64,000 nucleotides of DNA from Canicola haemoglobinophilus (GTDB taxonomy: Bacteria; Pseudomonadota; Gammaproteobacteria; Enterobacterales; Pasteurellaceae). Both the position numbers and the translations under genes were made by a program. This document shows, piece by piece, positions 17,414 through 27,279 of this stretch (its first letter is position 1; every line of letters starts with the position of its first letter). The stretch spans positions 1-64,000 of the forward strand of contig NZ_MUXZ01000027.1 in NCBI RefSeq assembly GCF_002015075.1. Reading direction: 5' to 3'. The notes beneath the pieces are model-generated. The model saw only the letters and a program-made list of their open reading frames with translations. It was not told the origin of the DNA and searched no databases.

Positions 17414-19420
17414 ATGAGTTATCAAGTTCTGGCAAGAAAATGGCGACCAAAAACCTTTACTGAGGTCGTTGGTCAAGAGCATATTTTGACCGCACTTTCT
17501 AATGGTTTGCGAGAAAATCGTTTACACCATGCCTATTTATTTTCCGGAACTCGAGGGGTTGGTAAAACCTCTATTGCTCGTTTATTTGCGAAAGGTTTGA
17601 ATTGTATTAATGGCATCACAGCAGATCCTTGCAGTCAATGTGAGCATTGTAAAGCGATTGAGGAAGGTCGTTTTATTGATTTAATTGAAATTGATGCGGC
17701 CTCACGCACTAAAGTTGAAGATACCAGAGAGTTGTTAGATAACGTCCAATACAAGCCTACTCAAGGACGTTATAAGGTTTATCTTATTGATGAAGTCCAC
17801 ATGCTTTCTCGTCATTCTTTCAATGCGTTGCTGAAAACCTTGGAAGAGCCGCCTGAGTATGTAAAATTTTTATTGGCAACAACGGATCCGCAAAAATTAC
17901 CTATTACCATTCTTTCTCGTTGTATGCAATTTCACCTAAAAGCTTTGTCGCAGCAGCAGATTGCACAGCATTTAGCCTTTATTTTGCAACAAGAAAATAT
18001 TCCCTTTGACCACCTTGCCTTAGAAAAATTAGCCAAAGCTGCTGAAGGTAGTATTCGAGATAGTTTAAGCCTGACAGATCAAGCGATTGCTATGGGCAAT
18101 GGTCATGTGAGCATGGATATTGTAAATATCATGCTTGGATTGTTAGATGACAATCAGCCTATTGATATTTTATATGCGCTACAACAAGGTAATGGCGAAA
18201 TGCTAATGAAGGCTATCCAAGCTGTTGCGGATAAAGGGGCTGATTGGGATAATTTATTGGCGACTTTAGCCGAAACATTGCATCAAATTGCGATGTTACA
18301 ACTTCTGCCACAAAAAATAGACGAAGAAAATTCGCTGGGATTTTTGGCTAAACATATTGCGCCAGAAGATGTGCAGTTCTTTTACCAAGTGATTGTGAAT
18401 GGACGTAAAGAGTTGGCTTTTGCACCTAATCTTCGTGTAGGTGTGGAAATGACTTTATTAAGAGCATTAGCTTTTCATCCGAAGTTAATAAGCCCTTCTT
18501 TAGCGCTATCTTCTCAGCAAAGTGCGGTACAAAATCAGCCGAATTCAGCAAAGATTGAACCAACACCTGTAGTTAAAATTCCTGTTGTTTCTGCAGCTAG
18601 TCAATTTCCTTCAACAAAACTTAATACTAAGGTTGATAATACTAAATTCAGTAGCTCAGCCTTAGGGGCATTAGATGCCTTAGAACAGTTATCGCAATCT
18701 GATAGCGAAAAAAAAAAGTCACAAGTAGATAAACAAAATATCAACAGCCTTTCCTCAAGCGAAACTTCTGAAAATATCTCCGCTCTTTCTGTTCTTGATA
18801 TTAAGCCACAATCTCCAGATGGATTTATTGCTAATTTATTAAAAGCCTCAACTGGAGTTGAGATTGAGGAGAATATTGACAATGATGATGTGCAAGAGGA
18901 AACAGCAGAAAATTATCGTTGGGAATGGAGCAATCCACAAATGACAGTGGAAGAAAGTGCCATTCGCCCTTCTGAAATTAAGCAAGCGATTTTAGAACAA
19001 GCTAGCCCAGAATTAATGCAACGAGTTATTGATGCTGCAAAAGAAAGAGATCAATGGACTTCTGTTATTGAGCAATTATCTTTAGGTGGTATCACAAAAG
19101 ATATGGCGCTCAATACCGCATTATTAAGCCAGACTGAAGATCAAATAATCTTATCTTTAAAGCCAGAGAAAGAACATTTATTAGATCGTTGCCAGAAAGA
19201 ATTAAAACAAGCCTTATCAGATTTTTATCAACATGATATTCAGCTGTCTATCAATATTTCTGAGGAGCAGAATTTAGCTACACCTTTGTATTATCAAAAT
19301 CTGGTGTACCAAGAGTTTAACGAACAAGCGAAACAAGCCTTACAGGCAGATAAATCGGTGCAATTATTGGAAAGAGAATTTGCGGCCAAACTTGATTTAA
19401 ATAGCGTTAGGCCAGTTTAA
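17414..19420 (+). CDS. dnaX: DNA polymerase III subunit tau/gamma
   Basis: Clamp-loader ATPase and replisome organiser; the full frame gives tau, 668 residues. Walker A GTRGVGKTS is at 45-53, the four zinc Cys at 64, 73, 76 and 79, Walker B/DExx is LIDEVHML, and the sensor region lies near LLATTDPQKL. A Ser/Lys/Gln-rich linker (about 365-450) precedes the tau-only C-terminal domains that bind DnaB and polymerase alpha. A slippery A-run at 18708-18718 can yield the shorter gamma form (see separate entry). Confidence 0.97.
   Translation: MSYQVLARKWRPKTFTEVVGQEHILTALSNGLRENRLHHAYLFSGTRGVGKTSIARLFAKGLNCINGITADPCSQCEHCKAIEEGRFIDLIEIDAASRTKVEDTRELLDNVQYKPTQGRYKVYLIDEVHMLSRHSFNALLKTLEEPPEYVKFLLATTDPQKLPITILSRCMQFHLKALSQQQIAQHLAFILQQENIPFDHLALEKLAKAAEGSIRDSLSLTDQAIAMGNGHVSMDIVNIMLGLLDDNQPIDILYALQQGNGEMLMKAIQAVADKGADWDNLLATLAETLHQIAMLQLLPQKIDEENSLGFLAKHIAPEDVQFFYQVIVNGRKELAFAPNLRVGVEMTLLRALAFHPKLISPSLALSSQQSAVQNQPNSAKIEPTPVVKIPVVSAASQFPSTKLNTKVDNTKFSSSALGALDALEQLSQSDSEKKKSQVDKQNINSLSSSETSENISALSVLDIKPQSPDGFIANLLKASTGVEIEENIDNDDVQEETAENYRWEWSNPQMTVEESAIRPSEIKQAILEQASPELMQRVIDAAKERDQWTSVIEQLSLGGITKDMALNTALLSQTEDQIILSLKPEKEHLLDRCQKELKQALSDFYQHDIQLSINISEEQNLATPLYYQNLVYQEFNEQAKQALQADKSVQLLEREFAAKLDLNSVRPV
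18708..18732 (+). promoter_or_regulatory. dnaX: dnaX frameshift/slippage site producing gamma
   Basis: Ten A followed by G (18708-18718) contains A AAA AAG in the correct phase (A at 18712, AAA 18713-18715, AAG 18716-18718), the E. coli dnaX heptamer. After a -1 shift the next codons are GTC ACA AGT AGA TAA, stopping at 18730 and giving 439 residues (E. coli gamma is 431). The other alternative frame also stops at once (TAG at 18726), so transcriptional slippage would likewise give a gamma-sized product. No obvious 3' stem-loop was seen. Confidence 0.85.
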
Positions 19421-19471
19421 TTTGGTTCTTTGTTAAAAAATCCCCAAAAACAGACCGCTCTTTTTTCATTT

Positions 19472-19487
19472 TGCGATCTAGATCGCA
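19472..19487. promoter_or_regulatory. CRP-S (competence regulatory element) upstream of rlmN-pilF
   Basis: Perfect 16-bp palindrome TGCGATCTAGATCGCA with T-rich left flank. It fits the Sxy-dependent CRP-S consensus (TGCGA-N6-TCGCA) that distinguishes competence-gene sites from ordinary CRP sites (TGTGA-N6-TCACA). It is centred about 143 bp upstream of rlmN. The H. influenzae homologues of this gene pair belong to the competence regulon by established work. Confidence 0.88.
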
Positions 19488-19622
19488 TAAACTTCGCTTT
19501 ATTTCTCTTTTTCTTTTTTCTATCAAAAGAAAACTGCTAGATTAATCCTATCGAACAAAGTACAATCTCCGCCTATTTTTTATCATCAATTAATGCCGCA
19601 AGGTGTAATAACGAGGCAATGA

Positions 19623-20741
19623 ATGTCGGACAAAATTAATTTAATGAATTTAACTCGCCAACAAATGCGAGAGTTTTTTCAGGAACTAGGCGAGAAACCT
19701 TTTAGAGCAGATCAGTTAGTTAAATGGATTTATCATTTTGGCGAAGATAATTTCGATAATATGACTAACATCAACAAGAAATTACGTGAAAAGTTAAAAG
19801 CAGTTGCTGAAATTAAAGCACCTGAAGTTGCGGTAGAACAACGTTCTGCTGATGGGACGATTAAGTGGGCAATGCAAGTTGGAGATCAACAAGTAGAAAC
19901 TGTTTATATTCCAGAGGCTGATAGAGCCACTTTATGTGTATCTTCACAAGTTGGTTGTGCTTTAGCTTGTACTTTCTGCTCAACCGCTCAACAAGGGTTT
20001 AATCGTAATTTAACCGTATCAGAAATTATTGGACAAGTTTGGCGTGCCTCAAAAATTATTGGTAATTTTGGTGTGACAGGTGTTCGTCCTATCACGAATG
20101 TCGTAATGATGGGTATGGGCGAGCCATTATTGAATGTGGCTAATGTTGTGCCGGCAATGGAAATTATGTTGGATGATTTTGCTTATGGTTTATCTAAACG
20201 CCGTGTGACTTTGTCAACATCAGGTGTTGTACCTGCATTAGAGAAGTTAAGTGAAATGATTGATGTGGCATTAGCGATTTCTTTACATGCGCCAAATGAT
20301 GAATTACGTGATGAAATTGTACCTATTAATAAAAAGTACAATATCAAAATGTTGATAGATAGTGTTAATCGTTACTTAAATGTGTCAAATGCAAACCATG
20401 GTAAAGTCACGATTGAATATGTGATGCTTGATCATATTAATGATGGAGTAGAGCACGCGCATCAATTGGCGGATGTGTTGAAAAATACACCATGTAAAAT
20501 TAATTTAATCCCTTGGAACCCGTTCCCAGAAGCACCTTATGCGAAAAGCTCAAATACGCGCATAGATCGTTTCCAGAAAACCCTAATGGAATATGGTTTT
20601 ACCGTAATTGTGCGTAAAACCAGAGGCGATGATATTGATGCTGCTTGTGGACAACTTGCAGGTGATGTAATTGACCGAACAAAACGTACAGCACAGAAAA
20701 AACGCTTTGGCGAAGAAATTAGTGCTCGTCAAATTAATTAA
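19623..20741 (+). CDS. rlmN: Dual-specificity 23S rRNA/tRNA adenine-C2 methyltransferase RlmN
   Basis: Radical-SAM enzyme methylating C2 of A2503 in 23S rRNA and A37 in some tRNAs; 372 residues. The 4Fe-4S Cys are C112, C116 and C119 ([10 protein letters not shown]). Downstream are the SAM-binding MGMGEPLLN motif and the C-terminal [13 protein letters not shown] carrying the methyl-accepting Cys. In E. coli rlmN is followed by pilW; here by a homologous TPR lipoprotein 30 bp after the stop. A CRP-S site upstream ties it to competence control. Confidence 0.96.
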   Translation: MSDKINLMNLTRQQMREFFQELGEKPFRADQLVKWIYHFGEDNFDNMTNINKKLREKLKAVAEIKAPEVAVEQRSADGTIKWAMQVGDQQVETVYIPEADRATLCVSSQVGCALACTFCSTAQQGFNRNLTVSEIIGQVWRASKIIGNFGVTGVRPITNVVMMGMGEPLLNVANVVPAMEIMLDDFAYGLSKRRVTLSTSGVVPALEKLSEMIDVALAISLHAPNDELRDEIVPINKKYNIKMLIDSVNRYLNVSNANHGKVTIEYVMLDHINDGVEHAHQLADVLKNTPCKINLIPWNPFPEAPYAKSSNTRIDRFQKTLMEYGFTVIVRKTRGDDIDAACGQLAGDVIDRTKRTAQKKRFGEEISARQIN

Positions 20742-20771
20742 CTATTCATAATGAAAAAGGAGAGAAAATCA

Positions 20772-21311
20772 ATGCGATACTGGACTAAATTTAATTTTAT
20801 GATTTTCTCTCTTTTCCTTTCCGCTTGTGTTTCTCAGCCTACAACTGTGAGCTTTGATAAGCAACAAGCAGCTAAAGCCAGAGTTGAATTAGGTTTAGGT
20901 TATTTAAAATTACGCAATTTTTCACAAGCTAAGCTCAACTTTGATAAAGCCTTGTCTTATCAGCCTGATTATTACTTGGTTCATTCTGCCTTTGCTTATT
21001 TATATCAATTACAAGGCAATGTTCAACAAGCTAAATCTTCTTATGAGAAGGCGATTAGTTTGGATAAATCACAAGGCGATGTGAGCAATAATTATGGGGT
21101 ATTTTTATGTAGTCAGGGAGAGTTTGCTCGAGCTTATGAATTATTTGAACAAGCTCTAGCTACGCCTAATTATTATCAACAAGCAGATACATACGAAAAT
21201 ATTGTGCTTTGCGCCGATGCAGAGCGAAATACTCCTCGTTATGAAAAATATTTCAAACTTTTACACAATATTGATCCTCAAAGAGCGGATAAAATAAAGA
21301 AACTTTTTTAA
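20772..21311 (+). CDS. pilF: Type IV pilus biogenesis TPR lipoprotein PilF/PilW
   Basis: Outer-membrane lipoprotein pilotin for the type IV pilus secretin; 179 residues. A lipoprotein signal ends in the lipobox LSAC. About four TPR units follow (ARVELGLGYLKLRNFSQAKL, then AFAYLYQLQGNVQQAKSSYE, and others). The frame opens at an ATG at 20751, but the strong AAGGAG lies between it and the second ATG at 20772, so the second is preferred. As the partner of rlmN behind a CRP-S site it fits the DNA-uptake machinery. Confidence 0.9.
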   Translation: MRYWTKFNFMIFSLFLSACVSQPTTVSFDKQQAAKARVELGLGYLKLRNFSQAKLNFDKALSYQPDYYLVHSAFAYLYQLQGNVQQAKSSYEKAISLDKSQGDVSNNYGVFLCSQGEFARAYELFEQALATPNYYQQADTYENIVLCADAERNTPRYEKYFKLLHNIDPQRADKIKKLF

Positions 21312-21337
21312 TAAGCTTTTCTAAATTTATGAAAAAG

Positions 21338-21370
21338 AAAATGGCAAGAAAGTAAATATCTTGCCATTTT
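21338..21370. terminator. Bidirectional terminator between pilF and nrdA
   Basis: A 12-bp stem (21338-21349 AAAATGGCAAGA with 21359-21370) and a 9-nt loop, with A-rich and T-rich flanks. It serves the convergent pilF (+) and nrdA (-) transcripts. Confidence 0.85.
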
Positions 21371-21390
21371 TATATTCTTGCTTGTTATGA

Positions 21391-23658
21391 TTAAATCTTA
21401 CAAGCACCACCAGCACAGGAGTCTAAATCTTCTTGCACATCTTCCGCACCATCTCTAGTGTTTTGATAATACAGTGTTTTTAGACCATATTTATAAGCCG
21501 TTAGTAAGTCTTTTAATAAGACTTTCATTGGAACTTTACCATCTTCAAAACGTTTTGGATCATAGTTCGTATTGGCAGAAATGGCTTGGTCAACGAATTT
21601 TTGCATGATACCGACTAGATGTAAGTAACCATCATTACTTGGAATATCCCATAATAATTCATAGTTTTCACTCAAGTTTTCATAATCAGGAACCACTTGT
21701 TTCAAAATCCCATCTTTCGAGGCTTTAATGCTCACATGTCCGCGTGGTGGTTCAATACCATTGGTTGCATTAGATATTTGCGAAGATGTTTCTGATGGCA
21801 TTAATGCGGTTAATGTTGAGTTACGTAAGCCAAACTCTTGGATCTCTTTGCGTAAGGTTTCCCAGTCATAATGCAACGGTTCTTTGGTTAAGCCATCAAT
21901 ATCTTTTTTATAGGTATCAATAGGTAAGATGCCTTTTGTATAAGTAGTTTCATTAAAGTATTCACAAGGGCCAATTTCTTTGGCTAAATTCATTGAGGCT
22001 TTTAATAAATAATATTGGATTGCCTCAAAAGTGCGGTGGGTTAAATCATTTGCTGAGCCATCAGAATAACGCACATTATTTTTAGCTAGATAATAAGCAT
22101 AGTTGATCACGCCAATACCAAGAGAGCGGCGACCTAATGAGCTACGTTTTGCAGCAAGTACAGGATAGTCTTGATAGTCTAATAAAGCATCTAAAGCTCT
22201 TACAGCAAGATCTGCTAATCCTTCTAATTCATCTAAATTTTCCAGTGCGCCTAAGTTAAAGGCAGATAACGTACATAACGCAATTTCGCCATTTTCATCA
22301 TGGAAATGCTGTAATGGCTTAGTTGGTAGCGCAATTTCCAAACATAAATTGGACTGACGAACTGGAGCAACAGCTGGGTTAAATGGCGAATGTGTATTGC
22401 AGTGATCTACGTTTTGAATATAAATACGACCAGTTGATGCTCTTTCTTGCATTAATAAAGAGAACAATTCCACTGCTTTCACACTACGCTTACGAATTGC
22501 AGGATCTTGCTCATATTTAAGATACAGTTCTTCAAATTTATCTTGATCCGCAAAGAAGGCTTCATAGAGTCCAGGTACATCTGATGGACTAAATAACGTA
22601 ATTTCATTGCCTTTAATTAAGCGTTGATACATTAATTTATTGAGCTGAACACCATAATCCATATGGCGAACACGGTTATCTTCAACACCACGGTTATTTC
22701 TTAAGACTAATAAGCTTTCAACCTCTAAATGCCAAATAGGATAATAAACTGTTGCGGCACCACCGCGCACACCACCTTGCGAGCAAGATTTTACGGCTGT
22801 TTGGAAATATTTATAGAATGGAATACAACCTGTATGGAATGCTTCTCCACCACGAATTGGGCTACCTAATGCACGAATAGCGCCAGCATTAACCCCTATT
22901 CCAGCACGTTGAGAAACATATTTTACAATTGCTGATGCTGTTGCATTGATCGAGTCAAGACTATCACCGCACTCAATTAATACACAAGAACTAAATTGGC
23001 GAGTAGGTGTACGAACCCCAGCCATAATTGGTGTTGGTAAGGAAATTTTAAAAGTGGAAGTCGCATCATAGAAACGACGAATATAGTCTAAACGAGTTTC
23101 TGCAGGGTATTTTGAGAATAAACTTGCGGCAACTAATAAGTATAGAAATTGTGCAGACTCATAGATTTCACCTGTTACACGATTTTGTACAAGATATTTA
23201 CCTTCCAATTGTTTTACTGCAGCATAAGAGAAAGTCATATCACGCCAATGATCAAGGAAACCATCCATTTCATCCCATTCTTCACGAGTATAATCAGCAA
23301 GCAGAGCTTGATCATATTTACCCATACGAACTAATTTTTTTACATGATCATAAAGTTTTGGTGGATCAAAATGCCCATAGGCTTTTTTACGCAAATGAAA
23401 CACGGCTAAACGAGCGGCTAGATATTGATAATCAGGGCTGTCTTTGCTAATTAGATCTGCTGCAGCTTTAATAATAGTTTCATGAATATCTGAGGTACGA
23501 ATCCCATCATAGAATTGGATATGAGATTTTAATTCAACTAATGATACAGAAACGTTTTCTAGTCCTTCTGCTGCCCATGTAATAACTCTGTGAATCTTAT
23601 CTAAGTCAATAGGCTCTTTATTTCCGTCACGTTTAGTGACCATCAATGCTTTGTTCAT
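21391..23658 (-). CDS. nrdA: Ribonucleoside-diphosphate reductase class Ia, alpha subunit NrdA
   Basis: Catalytic subunit reducing NDPs to dNDPs with NrdB's tyrosyl radical; 755 residues. The N-terminal ATP-cone (about 5-95) gives overall-activity control. The active-site region contains SSCVLIECGDS and SNLCLEIALPTKP, and a late motif is LTALMPSETSSQISN. The swinging redox pair is C748 and C753 (CAGGACKI). Unlike E. coli, nrdB is not next to it on either side: pilF and dnaJ flank it, each behind a terminator. Two NrdR boxes lie just upstream. Confidence 0.97.
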   Translation of the reverse strand: MNKALMVTKRDGNKEPIDLDKIHRVITWAAEGLENVSVSLVELKSHIQFYDGIRTSDIHETIIKAAADLISKDSPDYQYLAARLAVFHLRKKAYGHFDPPKLYDHVKKLVRMGKYDQALLADYTREEWDEMDGFLDHWRDMTFSYAAVKQLEGKYLVQNRVTGEIYESAQFLYLLVAASLFSKYPAETRLDYIRRFYDATSTFKISLPTPIMAGVRTPTRQFSSCVLIECGDSLDSINATASAIVKYVSQRAGIGVNAGAIRALGSPIRGGEAFHTGCIPFYKYFQTAVKSCSQGGVRGGAATVYYPIWHLEVESLLVLRNNRGVEDNRVRHMDYGVQLNKLMYQRLIKGNEITLFSPSDVPGLYEAFFADQDKFEELYLKYEQDPAIRKRSVKAVELFSLLMQERASTGRIYIQNVDHCNTHSPFNPAVAPVRQSNLCLEIALPTKPLQHFHDENGEIALCTLSAFNLGALENLDELEGLADLAVRALDALLDYQDYPVLAAKRSSLGRRSLGIGVINYAYYLAKNNVRYSDGSANDLTHRTFEAIQYYLLKASMNLAKEIGPCEYFNETTYTKGILPIDTYKKDIDGLTKEPLHYDWETLRKEIQEFGLRNSTLTALMPSETSSQISNATNGIEPPRGHVSIKASKDGILKQVVPDYENLSENYELLWDIPSNDGYLHLVGIMQKFVDQAISANTNYDPKRFEDGKVPMKVLLKDLLTAYKYGLKTLYYQNTRDGAEDVQEDLDSCAGGACKI

Positions 23659-23681
23659 AAGGTTTCCTGGGAGTGATTAAA

Positions 23682-23697
23682 ACACAAGATATAGTTG
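23682..23697. promoter_or_regulatory. NrdR box 1 upstream of nrdA
   Basis: ACACAAGATATAGTTG closely matches the 16-bp NrdR consensus (acaCwAtATaTwGtgt) read on either strand. It starts 32 bp from a second box, about three helical turns, the usual pair geometry. Confidence 0.82.
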
Positions 23698-23713
23698 TCA
23701 ATTGAAAAACGTG

Positions 23714-23729
23714 CAACAAGATAATGTGT
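23714..23729. promoter_or_regulatory. NrdR box 2 upstream of nrdA
   Basis: CAACAAGATAATGTGT, one clear mismatch in the core of the NrdR consensus. The pairing and spacing with box 1 make an NrdR operator very likely. The nrdR gene itself is not in this window. Confidence 0.8.
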
Positions 23730-23907
23730 TAAATAGAAAAATTCAAGTAATAAATTTGATACTCAATTATTGACAGAAAATAACTTACTTATAAATAAGT
23801 AAAAATTCTAAATCGAAGTGAAAAGAATTATTAAAAATTGTGCAGTAGATCAAATTCTATATCTTTGTCGTATTAAGAAAAATTATGCTTATTCTAGAGT
23901 TAATAAA

Positions 23908-23931
23908 AAAGCTGTTCAAAAGAACAGCTTT
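23908..23931 (-). terminator. Terminator of the dnaK-dnaJ unit
   Basis: Ten-bp stem AAAGCTGTTC/GAACAGCTTT (23908-23917 with 23922-23931), followed in the minus direction by a T run. It lies 11 bp after the dnaJ stop. Confidence 0.88.
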
Positions 23932-23941
23932 GGTTGAGGTA

Positions 23942-25063
23942 TTATTTACCTAAATTATCAAAGAACTTTTTCACTCCATCTAGGAAACCTGAAGATTTAG
24001 GGCGTTGAGCACTTTTACCTTCTAAGCTCTCCTCAAGTTTTCTTAATAGTTCTTTTTGTTCTTCGTTTAATTGAATTGGCGTTTCAACCACAATTTCACA
24101 AATTAGGTCTCCGGCATAACCACGAGTAGTAATACCTTTGCCTCTAAGACGTAGCAATTTCCCCGTTTGTGTTTCTGCTGGGATTTTAACTTTTAGGCGA
24201 CCATCTAAAGTTGGGATTTCTACTTCGCCACCTAGTGCCGCCATTGTGAAACTGATTGGTACTTCGCAATAAAGATTATTGCCATCTCGTTCAAAAATAT
24301 GATGTTTTCTAACATGGATTACAACATATAAATCGCCAGCTGGAGCGCCGTTTTCTCCTGCTGCCCCTTTACCTGCTAAACGTAGCTGATTTCCTGTATC
24401 TACGCCTGCAGGAATTGTCACTGAAAGATTTTGCGTTTTATGAACTCGTCCATCGCCATGGCAAGTATGGCAAGGTTTTTCAATTTTTTTACCAGTACCA
24501 TGGCAGTGTGGACAAGGTTGTTCAGTGACAAAGAAACCCTGTTGGCGACGAACACGACCAGCACCATGACAAGTTGGACAAGTTTCAACTTTTGAACCAG
24601 CTTCAGCTCCAGAACCATGACAGGTATCGCATTGAACAAGGGTATTTATCTGGATATCTTTTTTACAGCCACGAACAGCTTCTTCGAGCGTTATTTCAAT
24701 GTCATAACGCAAGTCTTCGCCACGCACAACTCGTTGGCGAGAACGTCCACCGCCGAAAATATCACCAAACATGTCGCCAAAAATATCGCCAAAGTCAGCA
24801 TCACCAAAGCCACCAAAACCTCCAGCTCCTCCTCCTTGCTCAAAAGCAGCATGACCATATTGGTCATACATTGCTTTTTTTTCTTTGTCAGCAAGAACTT
24901 CGTATGCCTCATTTATTTCTTTAAATTTTTCTTCACTTTCTTTGTCGCCTTTCGTGCGATCAGGGTGATATTTCATCGCTAGGCGTTTATAAGCACGTTT
25001 AATTTCTTTTTCATCCGCACTTTTTTGAATACCTAGTATTTCATAGTAATCTTGTTTTGCCAT
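23942..25063 (-). CDS. dnaJ: Chaperone DnaJ (Hsp40)
   Basis: Co-chaperone that delivers substrates to DnaK and stimulates its ATPase; 373 residues. J-domain with HPD (YHPDRTKG, about 33-40), Gly/Phe-rich linker (about 77-110), four CxxCxGxG-type zinc repeats ([42 protein letters not shown]), then the client-binding and dimerisation domains. It follows dnaK by 129 bp; the gap holds a GC-rich hairpin, so DnaJ is probably made at a reduced level from the dnaK heat-shock promoter. Confidence 0.98.
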   Translation of the reverse strand: MAKQDYYEILGIQKSADEKEIKRAYKRLAMKYHPDRTKGDKESEEKFKEINEAYEVLADKEKKAMYDQYGHAAFEQGGGAGGFGGFGDADFGDIFGDMFGDIFGGGRSRQRVVRGEDLRYDIEITLEEAVRGCKKDIQINTLVQCDTCHGSGAEAGSKVETCPTCHGAGRVRRQQGFFVTEQPCPHCHGTGKKIEKPCHTCHGDGRVHKTQNLSVTIPAGVDTGNQLRLAGKGAAGENGAPAGDLYVVIHVRKHHIFERDGNNLYCEVPISFTMAALGGEVEIPTLDGRLKVKIPAETQTGKLLRLRGKGITTRGYAGDLICEIVVETPIQLNEEQKELLRKLEESLEGKSAQRPKSSGFLDGVKKFFDNLGK

Positions 25064-25141
25064 AGTTTGTTTCTTTAACTCTTAGTATGCTGCCGTTTCT
25101 TGTTATATATAACCTAAAAAATGAGTTTTATAGTTAGCTCA

Positions 25142-25165
25142 AAAGGGCGTGTGATAACGCCCTTT
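25142..25165 (-). terminator. Hairpin between dnaK and dnaJ, possible attenuator
   Basis: Nine-bp stem AAAGGGCGT/ACGCCCTTT (25142-25150 with 25157-25165). In the minus direction it is not followed by a strong T run, so partial termination or mRNA processing is more likely than full termination. Confidence 0.5.
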
Positions 25166-25192
25166 GTTGCTATACAGATGTGGTCTAAAAGA

Positions 25193-27100
25193 CTACTTAT
25201 CTTTCACTTCTTCAAACTCAGCATCAACAACATCATCTCCGCCTTTTGTGTTTTGAGCTTGTTGTGCATTTGCATCAGCTTGAGCTTGTTGCTGGCTTGC
25301 TTGGATAAGTTTTTCAGATACTTGAATTAATGCTTGTACTTTTGCATCAATGTCAGCTTTATCTTCACCTTTTGCTGCTTTTTCAAGATCTGCTACCGCA
25401 CTTTCAATCGGTGCTTTATCGTCAGCTGATAATTTATTGCCAACTTCTGCTAATTGTTTGCGAGTGCTGTGAACTAAATGATCTGCTTGGTTACGAGCTT
25501 GCACTAATTCTTCAAATTTACGGTCTGCTTCAGCATTAGCTTCTGCATCACGAACCATTTGTTGAATTTCTTCATCACTTAAACCAGATGATGCTTTAAT
25601 CGTAATTTTTTGCTCTTTGTTTGTACCTTTATCTTTTGCAGATACATGGATGATACCGTCCGCATCAATATCGAAAGTTACTTCAATTTGTGGCATACCA
25701 CGTGGTGCTGGATTAATACCTTCTAAGTTGAATTGACCTAGAGATTTATTCGCCGATGCTTGTTTACGTTCACCTTGAAGTACATGAATTGTTACCGCAC
25801 TTTGATTATCTTCAGCAGTTGAGAACACTTGTGATTTCTTAGTTGGGATTGTTGTGTTTTTCTCAATTAAGGTAGTCATTACGCCACCCATAGTTTCAAT
25901 ACCTAATGATAATGGTGTAACGTCTAACAATAATACGTCTTTAACATCACCCGCTAACACACCACCTTGTACTGCTGCACCGATTGCAACAGCTTCATCT
26001 GGGTTCACGTCTTTACGAGGTGCTTTACCAAAGAACGCTTCTACTTTTTGTTGCACAAGTGGCATACGAGTTTGTCCACCAACAAGGATAACATCGTCAA
26101 CTTGTGATACGCTCAATCCAGCATCGTTTAATGCGACTTTCACAGGCTCTAATGAACGAGCAACTAAATCTTCAACAAGTGATTCTAATTTTGCACGAGT
26201 TAATTTGATGTTTAAGTGTTTTGGACCTGTTGCATCTGCTGTGATGTATGGAAGATTTACATCAGTTTGTTGTGCTGAAGAAAGTTCAATTTTTGCTTTC
26301 TCTCCAGCTTCTTTTAAACGTTGCATTGCAAGTGGGTCATTACGTAAATCAACACCTTGTTCTTTCTTGAATTCATCAACTAAATAGTTAATTACACGGT
26401 TATCGAAGTCTTCACCACCTAAGTGTGTATCACCATTTGTCGCTAAAACTTCAAAAGTTTTTTCGCCACCCACTTCATCAATTTCGATAATAGATAAGTC
26501 AAATGTACCGCCACCTAAGTCATAAACAGCAATAGTTTGGTTGCCTTTGCCTTTATCTAAACCATAAGCAAGAGCGGCTGCTGTTGGTTCGTTAATAATA
26601 CGTTTCACTTCTAAGCCAGCGATACGGCCTGCATCTTTGGTTGCTTGACGTTGTGCGTCATTGAAGTATGCCGGTACTGTAATGACCGCTTCAGTTACAG
26701 TTTTCCCTAAGAAATCTTCAGCTGTTTTCTTCATTTTTTTCAATACTTCAGCAGAGATTTGTGGTGGTGCCATTTTATCGCCTTTTACATTTACCCAAGC
26801 ATCACCATTGTCAGCTTTAGTAATTTCAAATGGCATAATATTCACATCACGTTGTACTTCTTGATCTTCAAAACGACGACCGATTAAACGTTTGATTGCA
26901 AATAAAGTATTTTTCGGGTTAGTAACCGCTTGACGTTTTGCTGGTTGACCCACTAAGGTTTCATTATCATTTGTATAAGCAATAATTGATGGGGTTGTGC
27001 GTTCGCCTTCTGCGTTCTCAATTACACGTGGTTTATCGCCATCCATTACTGCAACACAAGAGTTTGTTGTACCTAAGTCAATACCAATAATTGTTCCCAT
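25193..27100 (-). CDS. dnaK: Chaperone DnaK (Hsp70)
   Basis: ATP-dependent Hsp70 chaperone; 635 residues. Signatures: [14 protein letters not shown] (about 4-17), the phosphate motif [15 protein letters not shown] and [14 protein letters not shown] in the nucleotide-binding domain. The conserved linker [15 protein letters not shown] leads into the substrate-binding domain, and the C-terminal lid ends in an acidic [13 protein letters not shown] tail. Transcription is probably from the sigma-32 promoter at 27142-27167. Confidence 0.98.
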   Translation of the reverse strand: MGTIIGIDLGTTNSCVAVMDGDKPRVIENAEGERTTPSIIAYTNDNETLVGQPAKRQAVTNPKNTLFAIKRLIGRRFEDQEVQRDVNIMPFEITKADNGDAWVNVKGDKMAPPQISAEVLKKMKKTAEDFLGKTVTEAVITVPAYFNDAQRQATKDAGRIAGLEVKRIINEPTAAALAYGLDKGKGNQTIAVYDLGGGTFDLSIIEIDEVGGEKTFEVLATNGDTHLGGEDFDNRVINYLVDEFKKEQGVDLRNDPLAMQRLKEAGEKAKIELSSAQQTDVNLPYITADATGPKHLNIKLTRAKLESLVEDLVARSLEPVKVALNDAGLSVSQVDDVILVGGQTRMPLVQQKVEAFFGKAPRKDVNPDEAVAIGAAVQGGVLAGDVKDVLLLDVTPLSLGIETMGGVMTTLIEKNTTIPTKKSQVFSTAEDNQSAVTIHVLQGERKQASANKSLGQFNLEGINPAPRGMPQIEVTFDIDADGIIHVSAKDKGTNKEQKITIKASSGLSDEEIQQMVRDAEANAEADRKFEELVQARNQADHLVHSTRKQLAEVGNKLSADDKAPIESAVADLEKAAKGEDKADIDAKVQALIQVSEKLIQASQQQAQADANAQQAQNTKGGDDVVDAEFEEVKDK

Positions 27101-27141
27101 AATATGTTTTCTCCTAGTATAAATTCGTTTGTTGTCTCAAG

Positions 27142-27167
27142 ATTGGGATACTGATCACAATTTCAAG
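27142..27167 (-). promoter_or_regulatory. Sigma-32 heat-shock promoter of dnaK
   Basis: Minus strand: CTTGAA (-35, 27167-27162), 14 bp, then CCCAAT (-10, 27147-27142). This closely matches the RpoH consensus (CTTGAA, 13-17 bp, CCCCAT). The predicted leader is about 35 nt. Confidence 0.82.
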
Positions 27168-27279
27168 TGCATTTATGCAATTTTTTTAAAAGTGCGGTCA
27201 TTTCCGTTCTTGCTCGCTAAAATGTGAACGGAAATAAAAAATTCAAGAGGGGGAAATAAAACTTTTTGAGCAAAACAAA

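Noticed and set aside
24418..24982. Open frames on both strands within dnaJ
   Set aside because: They are shadows of the repetitive zinc-finger and Gly-rich coding sequence.
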